Positions 11,710 to 23,127 of a stretch of 64,000 bases of DNA are shown here, piece after piece. The DNA is taken from positions 801,238 through 865,237 of the forward strand of contig FN649736.1 of NCBI GenBank assembly GCA_000310025.1, written 5' to 3'. Position numbers and translations under genes: made by a program. The notes beneath the pieces were generated by a model. That model was not told the DNA's origin. It searched no databases and saw only the letters and a list, made by a program, of their open reading frames with translations. This stretch comes from Ectocarpus siliculosus (Eukaryota; Sar; Phaeophyceae; Ectocarpales; Ectocarpaceae). Each line of letters starts with the position of its first letter. Position 1 is the first letter of the stretch.

Positions 11710-14700
11710 TCAGTCGGCCATGCTTATCCCGGAACAGGGAGCCCCGGAGAAGGTTCTTCTGGCCGGCGTCGAGGCCCTCACGTTCACTCGTGGGCGCCTG
11801 ACAACGAGGTGGGCAATTGGGTGTGTGATTGGGGTTGCGGATGTAGCCTGGTGACTGCTGTTTTGATGCCGCACCCAAGGTACAGAACCAGAGGAGGCTT
11901 GAGCGTCTCGGTGCGCTCTGTGACGCTGCGGTCCGCGAGGTAAATGCAGGTTTTACCAAATGCATAGGTGCGTCTTCCTGCATTGCTGCTGCCATAATTG
12001 CCAAACAGCAGTCGCATGGGTTGAGGATTGGGGATCTGACTTTTTTCTGCCGGTTTTCGGCGAAATGATTGCCCGATCTGCCACGATTGAAGTACATTTA
12101 CGTACACATCCCCGACAGGTTGGGGGGCAATCTAGTAGCCTACGACACGACTTCAAGGCTTTACTCCCTGCTCCTTTTGTCGATGTGTTTTTTTCGAGGC
12201 TACGACCAATTGCTACGTACGACTGCTTTTCTGTCTTTCTGCGGAACAATACTGTTGCGGCGTGCATGGAGCCGTCGCCCAACTTTTTTTCCTCTCATGC
12301 CTATTGTACACACAGCAGAGAGAGTAAGCGTTGTCCTCTCTACAATAGTCTAGACTACTAGACGCCCTTGGAGATGTTCTCGATGATTTGTCATGGCTTA
12401 CGTTCTGGCATTAGTTTCTACTCGCCTGCCAACAAAATGTCTACTTTTCTACCGAAAACTAAAACGCGATTCGAGATTGCGTGGAGGACACAAAACCATA
12501 CCCTCACCGTCCAGGGTACGCCTTTCGAATTCTCCCCACTATTTTCCCAAAGACAATGATGAACTCAGCCAACCCGAAACTAAGATAGCCTCCAGTACCT
12601 GACCCCCGCGCCATTTAGCAGGCTGAGAAACTCATCTCCTAATTTTTCTCGTCTCTTACATCTCTGCGAGGGCCTTTGTATGAGACCGCTTGCGCACGCT
12701 CTCCCGCTTCCCTCACATCAACCATGAATGCTCTGGACTTCCCACCGACCAGCACGCTGGATCTGCAACTCTGATGCTCCCTGCACTGCTAACTGCGTTG
12801 CTCCTCCGATTCGTCCCGAATGTAGCACGAATTTGCTCAGAGTTCTTACCCGTGCCAGCTACCATCATTCGCAAGGCGACTGCCGCTTCTCCTCGAGTAA
12901 TCACTCTCCACCCGGACACCATAAGTCTCGTCATCAGCGCCGAGTTTTCGGGAAGTCGCGGATTGGCGTCGAGGATGCCTCGAACGCCCCGATGGGCACC
13001 CCCCCCGTCTCCACTCTCCTTTTTCCCGCGCACCCGCGGGATCGTGCAACCTCTGCGCGTCTGGTCCGCTTTGGACGCCCGAAAAAGAATCTGGAAAGGG
13101 TCCGCCCTCGCTCTGCCTTGACGCTGACCTGGACATGTCCGCTGAAGACGGTTAGGCAGTCACGCGTCAAACAAAACTCTGGGTGTACCAGTCCGTTCGC
13201 GTACGAGAATAGCTCTGGCGCTCGACATAGCAAGAAGTATGATAGCGCCAGACCTAGCCACATCACAAGTCCTCCCCCGCTGAAACTCGTGTGCGGTAAC
13301 CGTGAGCCAAGATCGACCACGCAAGTGGTAACCTGACTTGGCGCCCTTGTTTCTGATGTACCTCGAATCCTGTCTATCCTTTTTCCTGCTGCCGCGAGCA
13401 TACAGTGGGACGTTGGCGGCTCCCAACCTAGGTGAAGCTTGTGGTAGAACATAATAGCGGCCAAATAGGTAGCCTCTAACGGTGGACTGGTGTTGATTGT
13501 TGAAAGAAAACAGTCGGCAGGCGATGAATTCGAGCAAAAGACCGAGCACGTCTGACTCGTCCAGAGCCCGAACTGTCAGAATCTTCTTCCGTTCCCGCCG
13601 CGCCCCGCGTTCGCGCCGCCTCCTCCTTCCCTGCCGCCCCCTGCCGCCCCCTGCTGCTGCTGGGGGCGGGGGTTGCTGTGGGGGCTGCTGCTGCTGCTGC
13701 TGGGGTTGCTGCTGCTGCTGCTGGGTCTGGTGGGGGGCGGTGGCGGCCGTGGCGGCACCATACGGGTAGGTACTGCCGTTGACATGCGCGTAGGAACAAT
13801 CCGTGCGCCGGCATGGGTCACCATACCAGGTCGCTCTGCACGCCCATACGGGAGCCGCTCCCACCGCCATGATCTTGCTCTTCGTCTTCGACGCCGGCGT
13901 CTTTGCTGGGGCCCCCGCGGCTTTCCGCTTGAGGTTGCCGCCTGCGGCCGTGGAGGTTTTCCAGCTGCCGGCCCGCTCGGCGAGGCTGGACATGTCGTCG
14001 CGCTCGATAAGCTTCTTCAGGCGCCGGAACTTGGGGATCTGCATGACGCCCCCCGTCGTGCCCGGCGGCGGCGCACCGTCCGGGTATGCGCCTTGGACCT
14101 CGCCCGCTTGCCGCACTAGTGTGTGAAACCCTTCGTTCATGCCGTCCTTGATGGCGCCACGAGCAGATTGCCTTGCAGCGGCGCCAGGTGTAAAAAGATC
14201 TTGGACTATGCATATTGGGCCGCTGCCGCGCATGTAGAAGATGACTGAAAGTCCTACACATTTCCAGTGCACAACTGTGTGGTTCGAGAACGGGTACATG
14301 AACACGTTTTTTTTTTTAACACGGCATCGATTGGCAACCAGGATCAACACGGATGGCCACCAGCGAGAACGTGGTTGATTTGCACGTTTCGCGCAAAACA
14401 AAATGACGTTCGACGGTTAGGCACAGAGTTGGTACTACCGTGCCGACGTTGCGGGAGAGCAGCAAATGCATCAGCAGCCTCGACCACCATGTATGTAGAA
14501 GGGATCCGTTCTGCCTGTGCCTGTTGGCCGGGAACTTCCAGGCAGCCAGCGACATATCTGGAATCAGCGCGAGTGTCCCCCCCCAGAAAGAGGAATTAAT
14601 ACCACCAGCTCGCAATATCGGCCGCCGTCCTCGACCTTTGCCGCTCTGGAACATCGGAGAACTCGGAGTTCCTCACAGGCTATTGTTACTTGTAAGGAAG

Positions 14701-17700
14701 GACGCCCCGAGCGTTCCCCGCCAAGGGTATGTGGCAATTTACTTTCATTCGCCGTCGGCACAGCAGTTACCACTGTCGAAAATATATCGAGAAAAATGTT
14801 TGCTCAAATTGCGATATATCTTTTGTCGATGTTCAAATCGACCTTCAACTTTGGCGTTTTTTTGTTGTTCGTTTTTTGTGTTTTTGTTCAGCCGGCGGAC
14901 CAGACCAATCGCTCAGCTGATCTGCGACGGAGGCGGCGGGAGCGCGGGGTGCCCGAAAGACCCCCGCTGGCAGTTCCAGACCGCCTTGTGCAAGAATCAA
15001 GGGGTAAGCAAGAATAACATGTATGAGTTACCCGAGGCATCAGTATGCATGTGTTGCAGCGAGACTTTGCCGCAGGCTGGCCTCCTGGTAGCTTGGGGGG
15101 GGCAGGGCGCTGTGGAGCCCGCTGCAGTAGCCTTTGTGCGACGCGTTTCGCTAGTCACCAGAGAAACGAGATTTGCTTTCCCCAGTTGTTGGCTGCTGTG
15201 TACACCGAGAAGAAACGCAAGGCTGGTGCCACAAGATGTTAGAACTGCGCGTTTGACGATTGACGCAATTTCACGTGTGCAAGCATCTTGGGGGATATCT
15301 CTCAGCGCGCTGGCTGCTTTCCGTCGCAAAAATCTCACGTGTAGTTGCACGCCTTTTCAGAATATCTGTTATTTGTTGTCAAGACTTGAATCTATGACCA
15401 ACACTTCCCGTTTCGGAATGATGGGCCGGCAGCTTTTCGGCACGACGTCCGTGGCAGCGCCTCGTTCAAACCACTTTTGGCAGGAGGTCTCCAATTCTGC
15501 AGCAATGCTCCACGCGCACCCCCCCGTTCAAACCTCCTGCCGAGCGCCCGCGTTCAGCATCGATTAACTTTCGTTATTGGCTACAGCGGCCGCGCTTAGG
15601 AACCTGTAGTTTTAACCCAGGCTGGGCTTCTCAGTTCTTCTTGTAGGCTCTACACATGGCCGCTATATAGTTTTTTTTTGTAGGGGGCTTAACCGGAGTA
15701 GTACTCAAGTGTTGATGCGTTGTTGAGCATGGCACTTTGCCAAGTTTCTCAATCGCGGGCGCTTGTTCTGTATATCGTTGGGCAAAACCGTCGGTGCTAC
15801 ACTGCTGTGTGTGTCGGAAGACGGGAGACGACGGCCAGCCGCAGTGGGAGTGCAGCGCCGACCTTCCGGCCGATGGAGCCCTCGGCGCCGTGACGGTATC
15901 ATGCGAAGGCTTCGACAGCCCCAGCGACCCCTACGTGCTAGTGGGGTCCTGCTCCCTCACCTACTCGCTCGACGCCGTTGGTCCGTGGTGAGTGGCAGCG
16001 GGGATTCGCGAGTCGGTTGCGCGTTCCTTCGACGCCGGTAGTTTTTTATTTGTGGGGCGGTGGGCATGCGGCAGAGTGTAGACTACGGGCGGCGACGATG
16101 GCTGCAGCTATTACAAACGCAGCAGCGGAACCGGCAAGAACACGGCGTTTGCCAGGAAAAGGGATTTTGAGCAAATACACTCGAAATTTTTTCGCTGAGG
16201 ATGGAAGCCTGATTCCGCTAAGGCTGTGAATGTCTCGCTGCGTTCAGGTGTAGGGTTATCTGGGTGAAGGTGCCGTGCGGTGGCCGCGACTGTCCTTTAG
16301 CGCCATGTTCCACACAACTGCCAGGTGTACCCAGGCATAGCACTGGGCGGCGATGTGATGGCTGTGTTTGTAGAATAGCCTCTCCGTGCCCTTCGGGATT
16401 CCATTGGCCAATAATGTGGGCCCTTTTGATGTCGACGTGAGCAGGGTAGCGTGAACATGCTTGAATACCACAAGCCCCTTGTGTTTGTCAGTGTTAGGAA
16501 GAGCATCACCCCTTGACCTCCGGTTGCACCGCTCCTGCGTCTCTGCACCCCCCCGCCCCCCCCCCCCCCTCCGCCTACCCCTCTCTGTCTGGCTGTCTGT
16601 CTCTCTCTCTGGCTGTCTCTCTGTCTGTCTTTCTGTCTGTCTCTCTTGTCTCTCTTTCCCTCTCTCCCTCTGTCTGGCTGTCTGGCTGTCTCTCTCTCGG
16701 TCTGGCTGTCTCTCTATCTCTCTGTCTCTGTCTTATCTCTCTCTCTCTCTCTCTCCTCCTCTCGCTCCGGCTCGGGAAGGTTCGGCGGGGGCAAATCGTC
16801 GGGCCTGAACCTCGGCAACGTGGTCTTCTTCGTAATATTTGGGTCTTTTGCGATAAGGATCCTGCGGGCGTGGGGCAAGGTACGAGAAAACACGGGTCGG
16901 TGTGGACTGTTTGCGTACCCTGGGCATGGTCACTGCCCGCCCCCCCACTCCCCTCACCTCGCCTTGACCAACCCGCCCTGCTTTTCCGAGAAGCGTAAGA
17001 AGACACAGAGGAAAAATTACGCTTACATGTCAACAATAAAAAACACATCCGTGGACTTCGGAAGGGAAAACAAGCCGGCCTGGTTGTGCCAAGATTATGA
17101 ATCCCGATCTCTGTACGGTTTTGGCGCTGCCTCGCCTTTTTTTGGCTGCGATGCGGTGGTGGTACCCTGCGTCATCTCCCGTCACCCGTAGCCCGCTCCC
17201 CAGTCGCCGTCTCCCATGTCTACCCCCGATAACAAACAACCCCTGGCGTTTCGTACTCCATCAACAGTACATTCATCTATCTGCAAAACTCAACTGAAGA
17301 CGCTTTTCAACGTTCCTCTCTCCCTCGTATGTCACAGCCGTCTCGACCACCCCCGCCGGCCTACGCGGACCCCGCATCGCCGGACGGCGGCGACAGCAGC
17401 CAACCCCTGAACACTACATCCGATCCGGCCTTTCTCGTGACGGGAGAACCGGTTCTCGCGACAGCCGTACCGGTGGACGAGCTCAACCACGACGTCGAGA
17501 ACAACAACGCCTCGTGTTCCCCCTCCGCGCCCCCGAAAGATCAACGGAAGAAAAAGACCGGCAGCGAGGCAGGTTGCGCCGCCCCCGCCGCCGCCGCCGC
17601 CGCCGCCGGCGGTGCGGNNNNNNNNNNNNNNNNNNNNNNNNNNNNNNNNNNNNNNNNNNNNNNNNNNNNNNNNNNNNNNNNNNNNNNNNNNNNNNNNNNN

Positions 17701-20634
17701 NNNNNNNNNNNNNNNNNGGCAGGCGGCGGGGGCGCCGTGGGCATCCCGATGGCCGAGGCGGTGCAGATGGAAGCGGGGGTGGCGGGGGCGGAGAGCGGGG
17801 GCGGGGCGACGGCGCGATTCCCGCCGCGGCGGATCGATGACATGGCGTTGCCTCAGGTGGGGGGGGGGGTCGGTGCGCCGCTGCTTTGTTTGACGGTTTT
17901 TTTGGTGCGGGAGTAACCTAGTTCTCGGCTTGGATAAAGATTGGTTTGTGTGTTTGTGTTTTTGAAATATGCACATAAATCACAGAAAGACGTCTACCCG
18001 TTCGAGATACTATACCACACTTGGAAGGGGATGTGTGGGGAAGCCTTTAAATTTTGTTCTCAGCGTTGTTCGAGTAGAAGTGCCGTGGTGGGTGGTGCTT
18101 TGTCCTTCGTGCGTTCGGGGTTCGTGCGGCTACCTGGTCCAAGCTGGCGGCCAGAGACTTCGGCAAGAAGCGTGATAGGACTCCGTGTCGGGTATAGCCA
18201 TGACTGCCTTTGGTATCTAGGATGAGGACATAGTCTACGTGTCGAGTTCTGTCTCTCCATCGACCCCTCCGATCTATCATAGTAGGTGACGTTGCCTCTT
18301 ATCAATGCGTTGCTGCTGTTCACTTTTCGCCTTTTTTGTTTTTTTGAATGCTTTGTTGGCTCGCGCCTCTGACGCCTTTCCTCTCTTCTATCCGTTTCTG
18401 CCACACATATCGCGCGAGGCGGTGCCGTGCGTCGTTGTTGCGTGTCATGAAGGAAGCACTTCTATCGCCTGCGCACGTCCTTCTCACCGCTCTAAGGCCT
18501 CTCTCCTCTCCTCTCCTCTGTCTTGTCTGTCCACTGCTGTGTCTTCACAGGGTTGGGAGGTAAGAGTCGACCAAGCGAGCGGAGAGCGCTACTTCGTCAA
18601 CCACAACAACAGAACGACCACATGGAACGGTGAGTGGCTTGTTGCTGTGACGTTGCAATGACGAATTGTAACCAATGATTGCTTCCCTTTTTTTGTTGTT
18701 GTGAACGTAGGGCTGCTGGTTGCTGTGATTTATCGTATTATGCAATAGACTAAATCCTCTTCCTTTGTTATTTTGTTTTAGGGTCATTTTGGGGACAGAG
18801 GCGTATTGTTTTTTCTTTGCCCAAACCTCTCTATTGATGCGTTCTGCCGTCAGGCCGTGGAACTGCCCGCGAAACCGCCCCAAAGAAACCGCGGGCTGAA
18901 GAATGCTTCCGTCATCAGTCACACTATAATAGTTGACATCGTTTTCAGCTCGAATGCTCCAAGGTTTTCGATTCTGGGAGACCCTGGTGCAGTAGGCTGC
19001 AGCATTCCTGCCGTCGGCCGTTACAGCAGTAGGTGACATCGTTTTTTTGTTTCGAGAATTGCAACCCGTTTGCCTTGTCCTACTAGCTCACGTGTGGTTG
19101 CCGCTTGCTGTGCGTTGGGGCGCTGTCCTTTCCCCTACTCCCTTTTCGCTCCACAGACCCGCGGGAGGCCGAGTGGAGACTGTACCAGCAGGACGTTTTC
19201 GGCAATAATGAGCAGGTACGACATATATATATATGGTATATATTTGTGTTGTCTTCATTTCAAGTCAGCGCTCACAGCACTAGTGCCGTTTACTCCAATC
19301 CCGTGGTATGGCCGTGTGTAGTGATTGATGTTCTTCCCGGATGGTATCGTGTGTGTAGGTAGACACCTCTCCTTCGGTGAGGAAAAGGGGGGCCTAGTGC
19401 TGAGGTCTCCCCGCTTGAGGAGATACCGCGTACCACGGAGCGTAGGAGGCACCTGGCCTGGACGGATTCACAGATGATGCCAAGAAGGCGAACAGCAGTG
19501 CATGCATTTTTCAAGAGCGTGGAAGTGGTTTTATTTCCGTCAATCAAGACAAAACCGTTAACACTCTCGTCAGTGGTGGTCTTACCGCCTTTTCCACAGC
19601 CAGACCCCGCCGGGGACCTCTTGCGGGTAACCCGCGAAACGCCGACCTCACCGCTTCGCGATGTATCCAGACTTGTCACCGCTCGCCTGGTCCTTTGTTT
19701 GCCGACCTGATATCGTCTCAGCAACACATGGGTGGCCGTTTCCCAAGGAGAGGGGGTCCGAGGCCACGGCTGATTCACCCAGGCGCTGGCTTCGCGAGGC
19801 CCTTTGGCTTCGGCGGGCTAACTGGCTTTGCTCTGGGTAGGGGGCTTCGAGGGTTTGGTGGTGAGTGGTTGGCATGGCAGTGCGCTTGTCTGGCTCGGGG
19901 GGGGGGGGGGGGGGGTTGGTGAGATGACAACGAGAAATTCGCGGCTTTTGTGTGCAAGGGCGCAAATGTCTTGCGGCAGCTGGAATTTGGTGCGAGAAGT
20001 GAACGGAAAAAGGTCTCTCAGATGCAACAGCAGCAGAACGAATAGGTGCAGAAGCTACTTGCTTTTTTCGGCCGAGGCTCGTGTCTTGTTAGCACTGTGC
20101 AGTAGCCCCAACGTCCGGCATCTAGTTTTGTGCAGCATTCGTAGCTGGTGCACCTGTTCTTTGGTCATTTTTCCAAAGTTTCTTGTTTTTTTAGCCTGAA
20201 GTTCTTAAATCCCAGGTTCTCCCGTGATGGATGGCGCGTTTTGCGCACCACGTTCTATTCTAACGGCCGTCGGGCACCAACAGCCAGCATCAACGACCTT
20301 GCACCTGTACATGTTGCCTGTCGCCTACGGCACCACACGGCACCATTCCGCACTGTACCGTTTTATACCGCACCGTGCCGTTCTGTACCGTGATGTACTG
20401 TACCGTACCGTATAATCCCGATCCGTATCGTGCCATCCCGGTGCCACCCCGATCCGTGCCGCAGGCGGCCGTCTTTTCCGACCGATGGGACCGGGCATGG
20501 GAGGCGGTTTCGGACGGATGGGCGGGGGAGGCTTTCGTGGCGGAGGAGGAGGCTTCCGTGGGGGCGGGGGCGGGGGAGGGGGCGGCGGGGGCGGGGGGAT
20601 GCGGTCCTCCTTCGGAGGCACAGCGAACCGTTAG
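11710..20634 (+). CDS. SARAF-like store-operated calcium entry regulator with WW domain and RGG-type tail
   Basis: Exons closing in phase: 11710-11808, 14892-15003, 15821-15987, 16780-16879, 17338-17856, 18551-18629, 19157-19215, 19722-19860 and 20465-20634 (TAG). The luminal part matches animal SARAF in order: KVLLAGVEALTF, LTTSRR..PIAQL, a GGxAGC-like CDGGGGSAGC, then PQWEC, VTVSCEGFDSPSDPYVLVGS and LTYSLD. A single membrane span follows (LNLGNVVFFVIFGSFAIRIL). In animals SARAF sits in the ER membrane and promotes slow inactivation of store-operated calcium entry through STIM. The cytosolic side has a Pro-rich stretch with a PPAY motif, then a WW domain (GWEVRVDQASGERYF ... TTTWNDPRE, split over two exons) and a Gly/Arg/Phe-rich C-terminus. 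Animal SARAF has a PPPY motif and Pro/Gly-rich tail, but no WW domain that I know of. A 100-N gap interrupts the fifth exon, and the exact start is uncertain. Total about 529 residues if the candidate first exon is right. Confidence 0.85.
13160..14233 (-). CDS. Antisense ORF with a CCCH-type zinc finger, nested in a SARAF intron
   Basis: The frame is open from an ATG at 14233 to a stop at 13160 without introns. It encodes a basic, helical first third, a Lys/Ala-rich linker and one zinc-finger-like motif C-x8-C-x4-C-x3-H (CRATWYGDPCRRTDCSYAH). A Gln/Pro run encoded by CAG repeats and an Arg-rich stretch follow. CCCH fingers usually bind RNA. The part after the Arg-rich stretch has no recognisable feature and may not be translated. 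It lies wholly inside the 3.1 kb intron 11809-14891 of the SARAF-like gene, on the opposite strand. Lack of introns in an intron-rich genome suggests a retrocopy or a repeat-derived ORF. I do not recognise a specific family. Confidence 0.4.
   Translation of the reverse strand: MRGSGPICIVQDLFTPGAAARQSARGAIKDGMNEGFHTLVRQAGEVQGAYPDGAPPPGTTGGVMQIPKFRRLKKLIERDDMSSLAERAGSWKTSTAAGGNLKRKAAGAPAKTPASKTKSKIMAVGAAPVWACRATWYGDPCRRTDCSYAHVNGSTYPYGAATAATAPHQTQQQQQQPQQQQQQPPQQPPPPAAAGGGRGRQGRRRRRERGARRERKKILTVRALDESDVLGLLLEFIACRLFSFNNQHQSTVRGYLFGRYYVLPQASPRLGAANVPLYARGSRKKDRQDSRYIRNKGAKSGYHLRGRSWLTVTAHEFQRGRTCDVARSGAIILLAMSSARAILVRERTGTPRVLFDA
16575..16765 (+). repeat. CT/TCTG microsatellite ending in a splice acceptor
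   Basis: About 190 bases are built of tctg, tctc and ggctgtc units. The last pure CT run lies directly before the acceptor at 16779, so it serves as the polypyrimidine tract for the transmembrane exon of the SARAF-like gene. Confidence 0.85.
17618..17717. other. Assembly gap, 100 N
   Basis: A conventional 100-N gap inside the Ala/Gly-rich part of the fifth SARAF-like exon, flanked by GCC/GGC repeats. The frame happens to run through, but the true length is unknown, so residue counts across it are not reliable. Confidence 0.98.
20328..20460 (+). repeat. Degenerate ACCGT-rich repeat before the last SARAF-like exon
   Basis: Imperfect iterations of taccgt, gcaccg and gccgttctgtaccg fill the last 130 bases of the final intron, up to the acceptor at 20464. 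Confidence 0.6.
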
Positions 20635-23127
20635 TTTGTCTCGTCAGCTGGGTGGTGGCGCCTCATACCTTTTGGCGTCAGGAGAGGGAAAGATGGGTGC
20701 TGCGGCCGATGCATCTTGCGGCCCAACCTTGGCCTCTCGGGGTGTCGTCAGGGTTCTACATATTGGGCTTCGCTCCCCGCCGCTCTTTCGATCGACGTAC
20801 GCGCATATGCGTGCGACAGTCGGAATTGAGGCAAACTCTGCGTTTATCGTTGTGAATATGAGCTGTAGGGTTGTTGCATTCGAAGGCCGGGATTTTTGTT
20901 TTTTCCTCGCGAATTTTCTCTCGCGTGTGCTCGGACATCCTTGCGTCGTCCTGTTCAACCACGCTCCGGTCTTGCTGTTTTTGAGACTTCGCCTGCTGTC
21001 TGCGAAAGGCGCAAGTGCAAACGGAGCACTCGCCGGCTCACGGCGGTATCCATCTTCTCGTGCGCCCAGCCCCCTTGATTCGATCGTGATAACCGCGTAC
21101 ATTAGTGTATTAAAAGCGGCTTGGAATTGAGTTATGTTCTCGGGTGCGCTTTTTTCGTTGGCCCTGTGCTTCGCCTGTGTACATAATGTTACTTCGTCTA
21201 CGTCCACTTTTTTTAGACCGGGTGCAGCGGTCCACGGAGGTAGTTTTGATAGGGGGACACGCAGATGGGATTCCTATGCAGGGTATTTTGTTGAAGTCGA
21301 GATCGGATTGCTGTGTAGGGAATATTGTTGAAGTCGGTCTTGAGCGAAATGGTTTCAAGGAGTGGCAGCTAGCTGTATGCCGGGTAGGAGAATCACGTGT
21401 GGTGGGGTTTTGCTCCGTGCGGGCTCGATGGCGGCCTTGTCGGTGTAGCAGCAGCACCTGACCGGGAGTCGGAAGTGGCTGATGGTATCGCGTTGACTAC
21501 AGCAGTATTTGCCGATGTACATATGGGTGTATACCGGAACGACCACAATCAATGCATAGGGTCCGAAAGGACAATACCAACGGGAGAGAGATTGGCATCA
21601 CCGCCGTGCAACTCTTATGGCATATTCTCAGTGAGTGACGTTTCAAATACGCGGCTGAGGTGTCGGTGTCGAGTGAATTGGCCATCTGCACCTATTTGGT
21701 GGAGAAGGGTGCCAACGCTCACCCCTGGCGTAAACATTTTTTTTGTACGACAGCGGTTCGCTTGGCACCGACGGGTGTGGGCAAGAAGCGAACAGATAGA
21801 TGCGGCGGGAAAAACACTCGAGCTTATTGCGCTGCAGCAGTCTCATGAAGCGTCGTTCAGTTCACATTGTTCCACCTGACATCACATGTCGACCAGGGAT
21901 TTTTGGCCAATCGGAAATTTCCTTTAAAAAAATCGACCAATCAGAAAACTGCGGGCACCTTGTCTCTCTCTCTCTAGAGATTGGCATCACCGCCGTGCAA
22001 CTATTATGGCGTCATCTCAGTGAGTGACGTTTCAAATACGCGGCTGCTCTCTCTCTGTGTTTGCATTTTTTCATCGAGTTGAATGTAGGAAAGAACGGTC
22101 ATAATTTCTTCGACGGGATTGTGGTCCCTCTCGGCTCGCCTGGTCTTTCCAGATGAGCTTCACGTCGCGAAGAGAGCACGGCCTACATCATTGGACGCGT
22201 CGGTTCGAAGAAACACTCCGCCGCCCAAAGTTCGATTCACAGGAGATATGCGAATGGTCTGACACAGTTTCAGTGGGGAAGCTGCCCCGCTGATCTAAAT
22301 ACGTGGCATTTAGGTTCCTGCCGGCACCCCGCAAATTCGAGGAACGAACAGAATTGTGGGCCAGACATTGCAACAATAATTAGTCGAAGCCCCAGTCGCC
22401 AAGGGCAAGGGGGACATCAGACAACGATGCGCAGTACCGCGGGCGGTGGACAATGTCGCGGTCACGTCGCGCCATGCAGTGAACAACCTCTCTTTTCATT
22501 CGACATGTCGTTACGACCAAATAATTCATACATACGAACTTCCTGACTCGTAGCCGAAACGTCTACGGTGCTATCATCTGATACGAATACATCTGGAAAA
22601 AACAAACCTTGCGATTGACGAACTGGGGCGTCAAATTGACTCATAAGCGTTGGGACCAGAGTTCACTACGGCGGTATCGCACTTGGTCGTAGAGCAAGAG
22701 GACAATGACACGTGCTATTGTTGGATCGCAAAAAACGATTGTCCAAAGGCTCGGAAAGCGAATGTGACGATGTCCGGTTCACGACGAAGCATGTGATCAG
22801 GAAGATGATCTACGTTCGGGGACCATCGGATGGAACCTCCACCCAGGGGTATTTTTCATATTGTACTCATTTCGTTTCTGGGTCTCGTTTATGAAACTAT
22901 GCGGAAATGTTCAATATATTTCCATACGTGTCCGGGTCTCGTTTGCGGCACCAAGCGGTACAACCTTCGTCTGATATACATTGTCAGATATTTCCCGGGT
23001 GTCGGACACAACGGTAATGTACTCACAATATACTCATTTTATTTCCAGGTCTCGTTTATGACACACACTGGCGGTCCCCACATATTCCGCACAGCTTGCC
23101 ATAGATCTACTACTAGTACTTGATCGG
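20635..23127. other. Spacer between the converging SARAF-like and GT-A-like genes
   Basis: It contains the 3' ends of two convergent genes and a 71-base direct repeat (21587-21657 and 21976-22046). No splice-closed coding segment was found in it. Confidence 0.6.
21587..22046. repeat. 71-base direct repeats 389 bases apart
   Basis: Copies at 21587-21657 and 21976-22046 share agagattggcatcaccgccg and the tail gtgagtgacgtttcaaatac, with a few differences in the middle. The arrangement could flank a small inserted element or be a segmental duplication. Confidence 0.8.
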
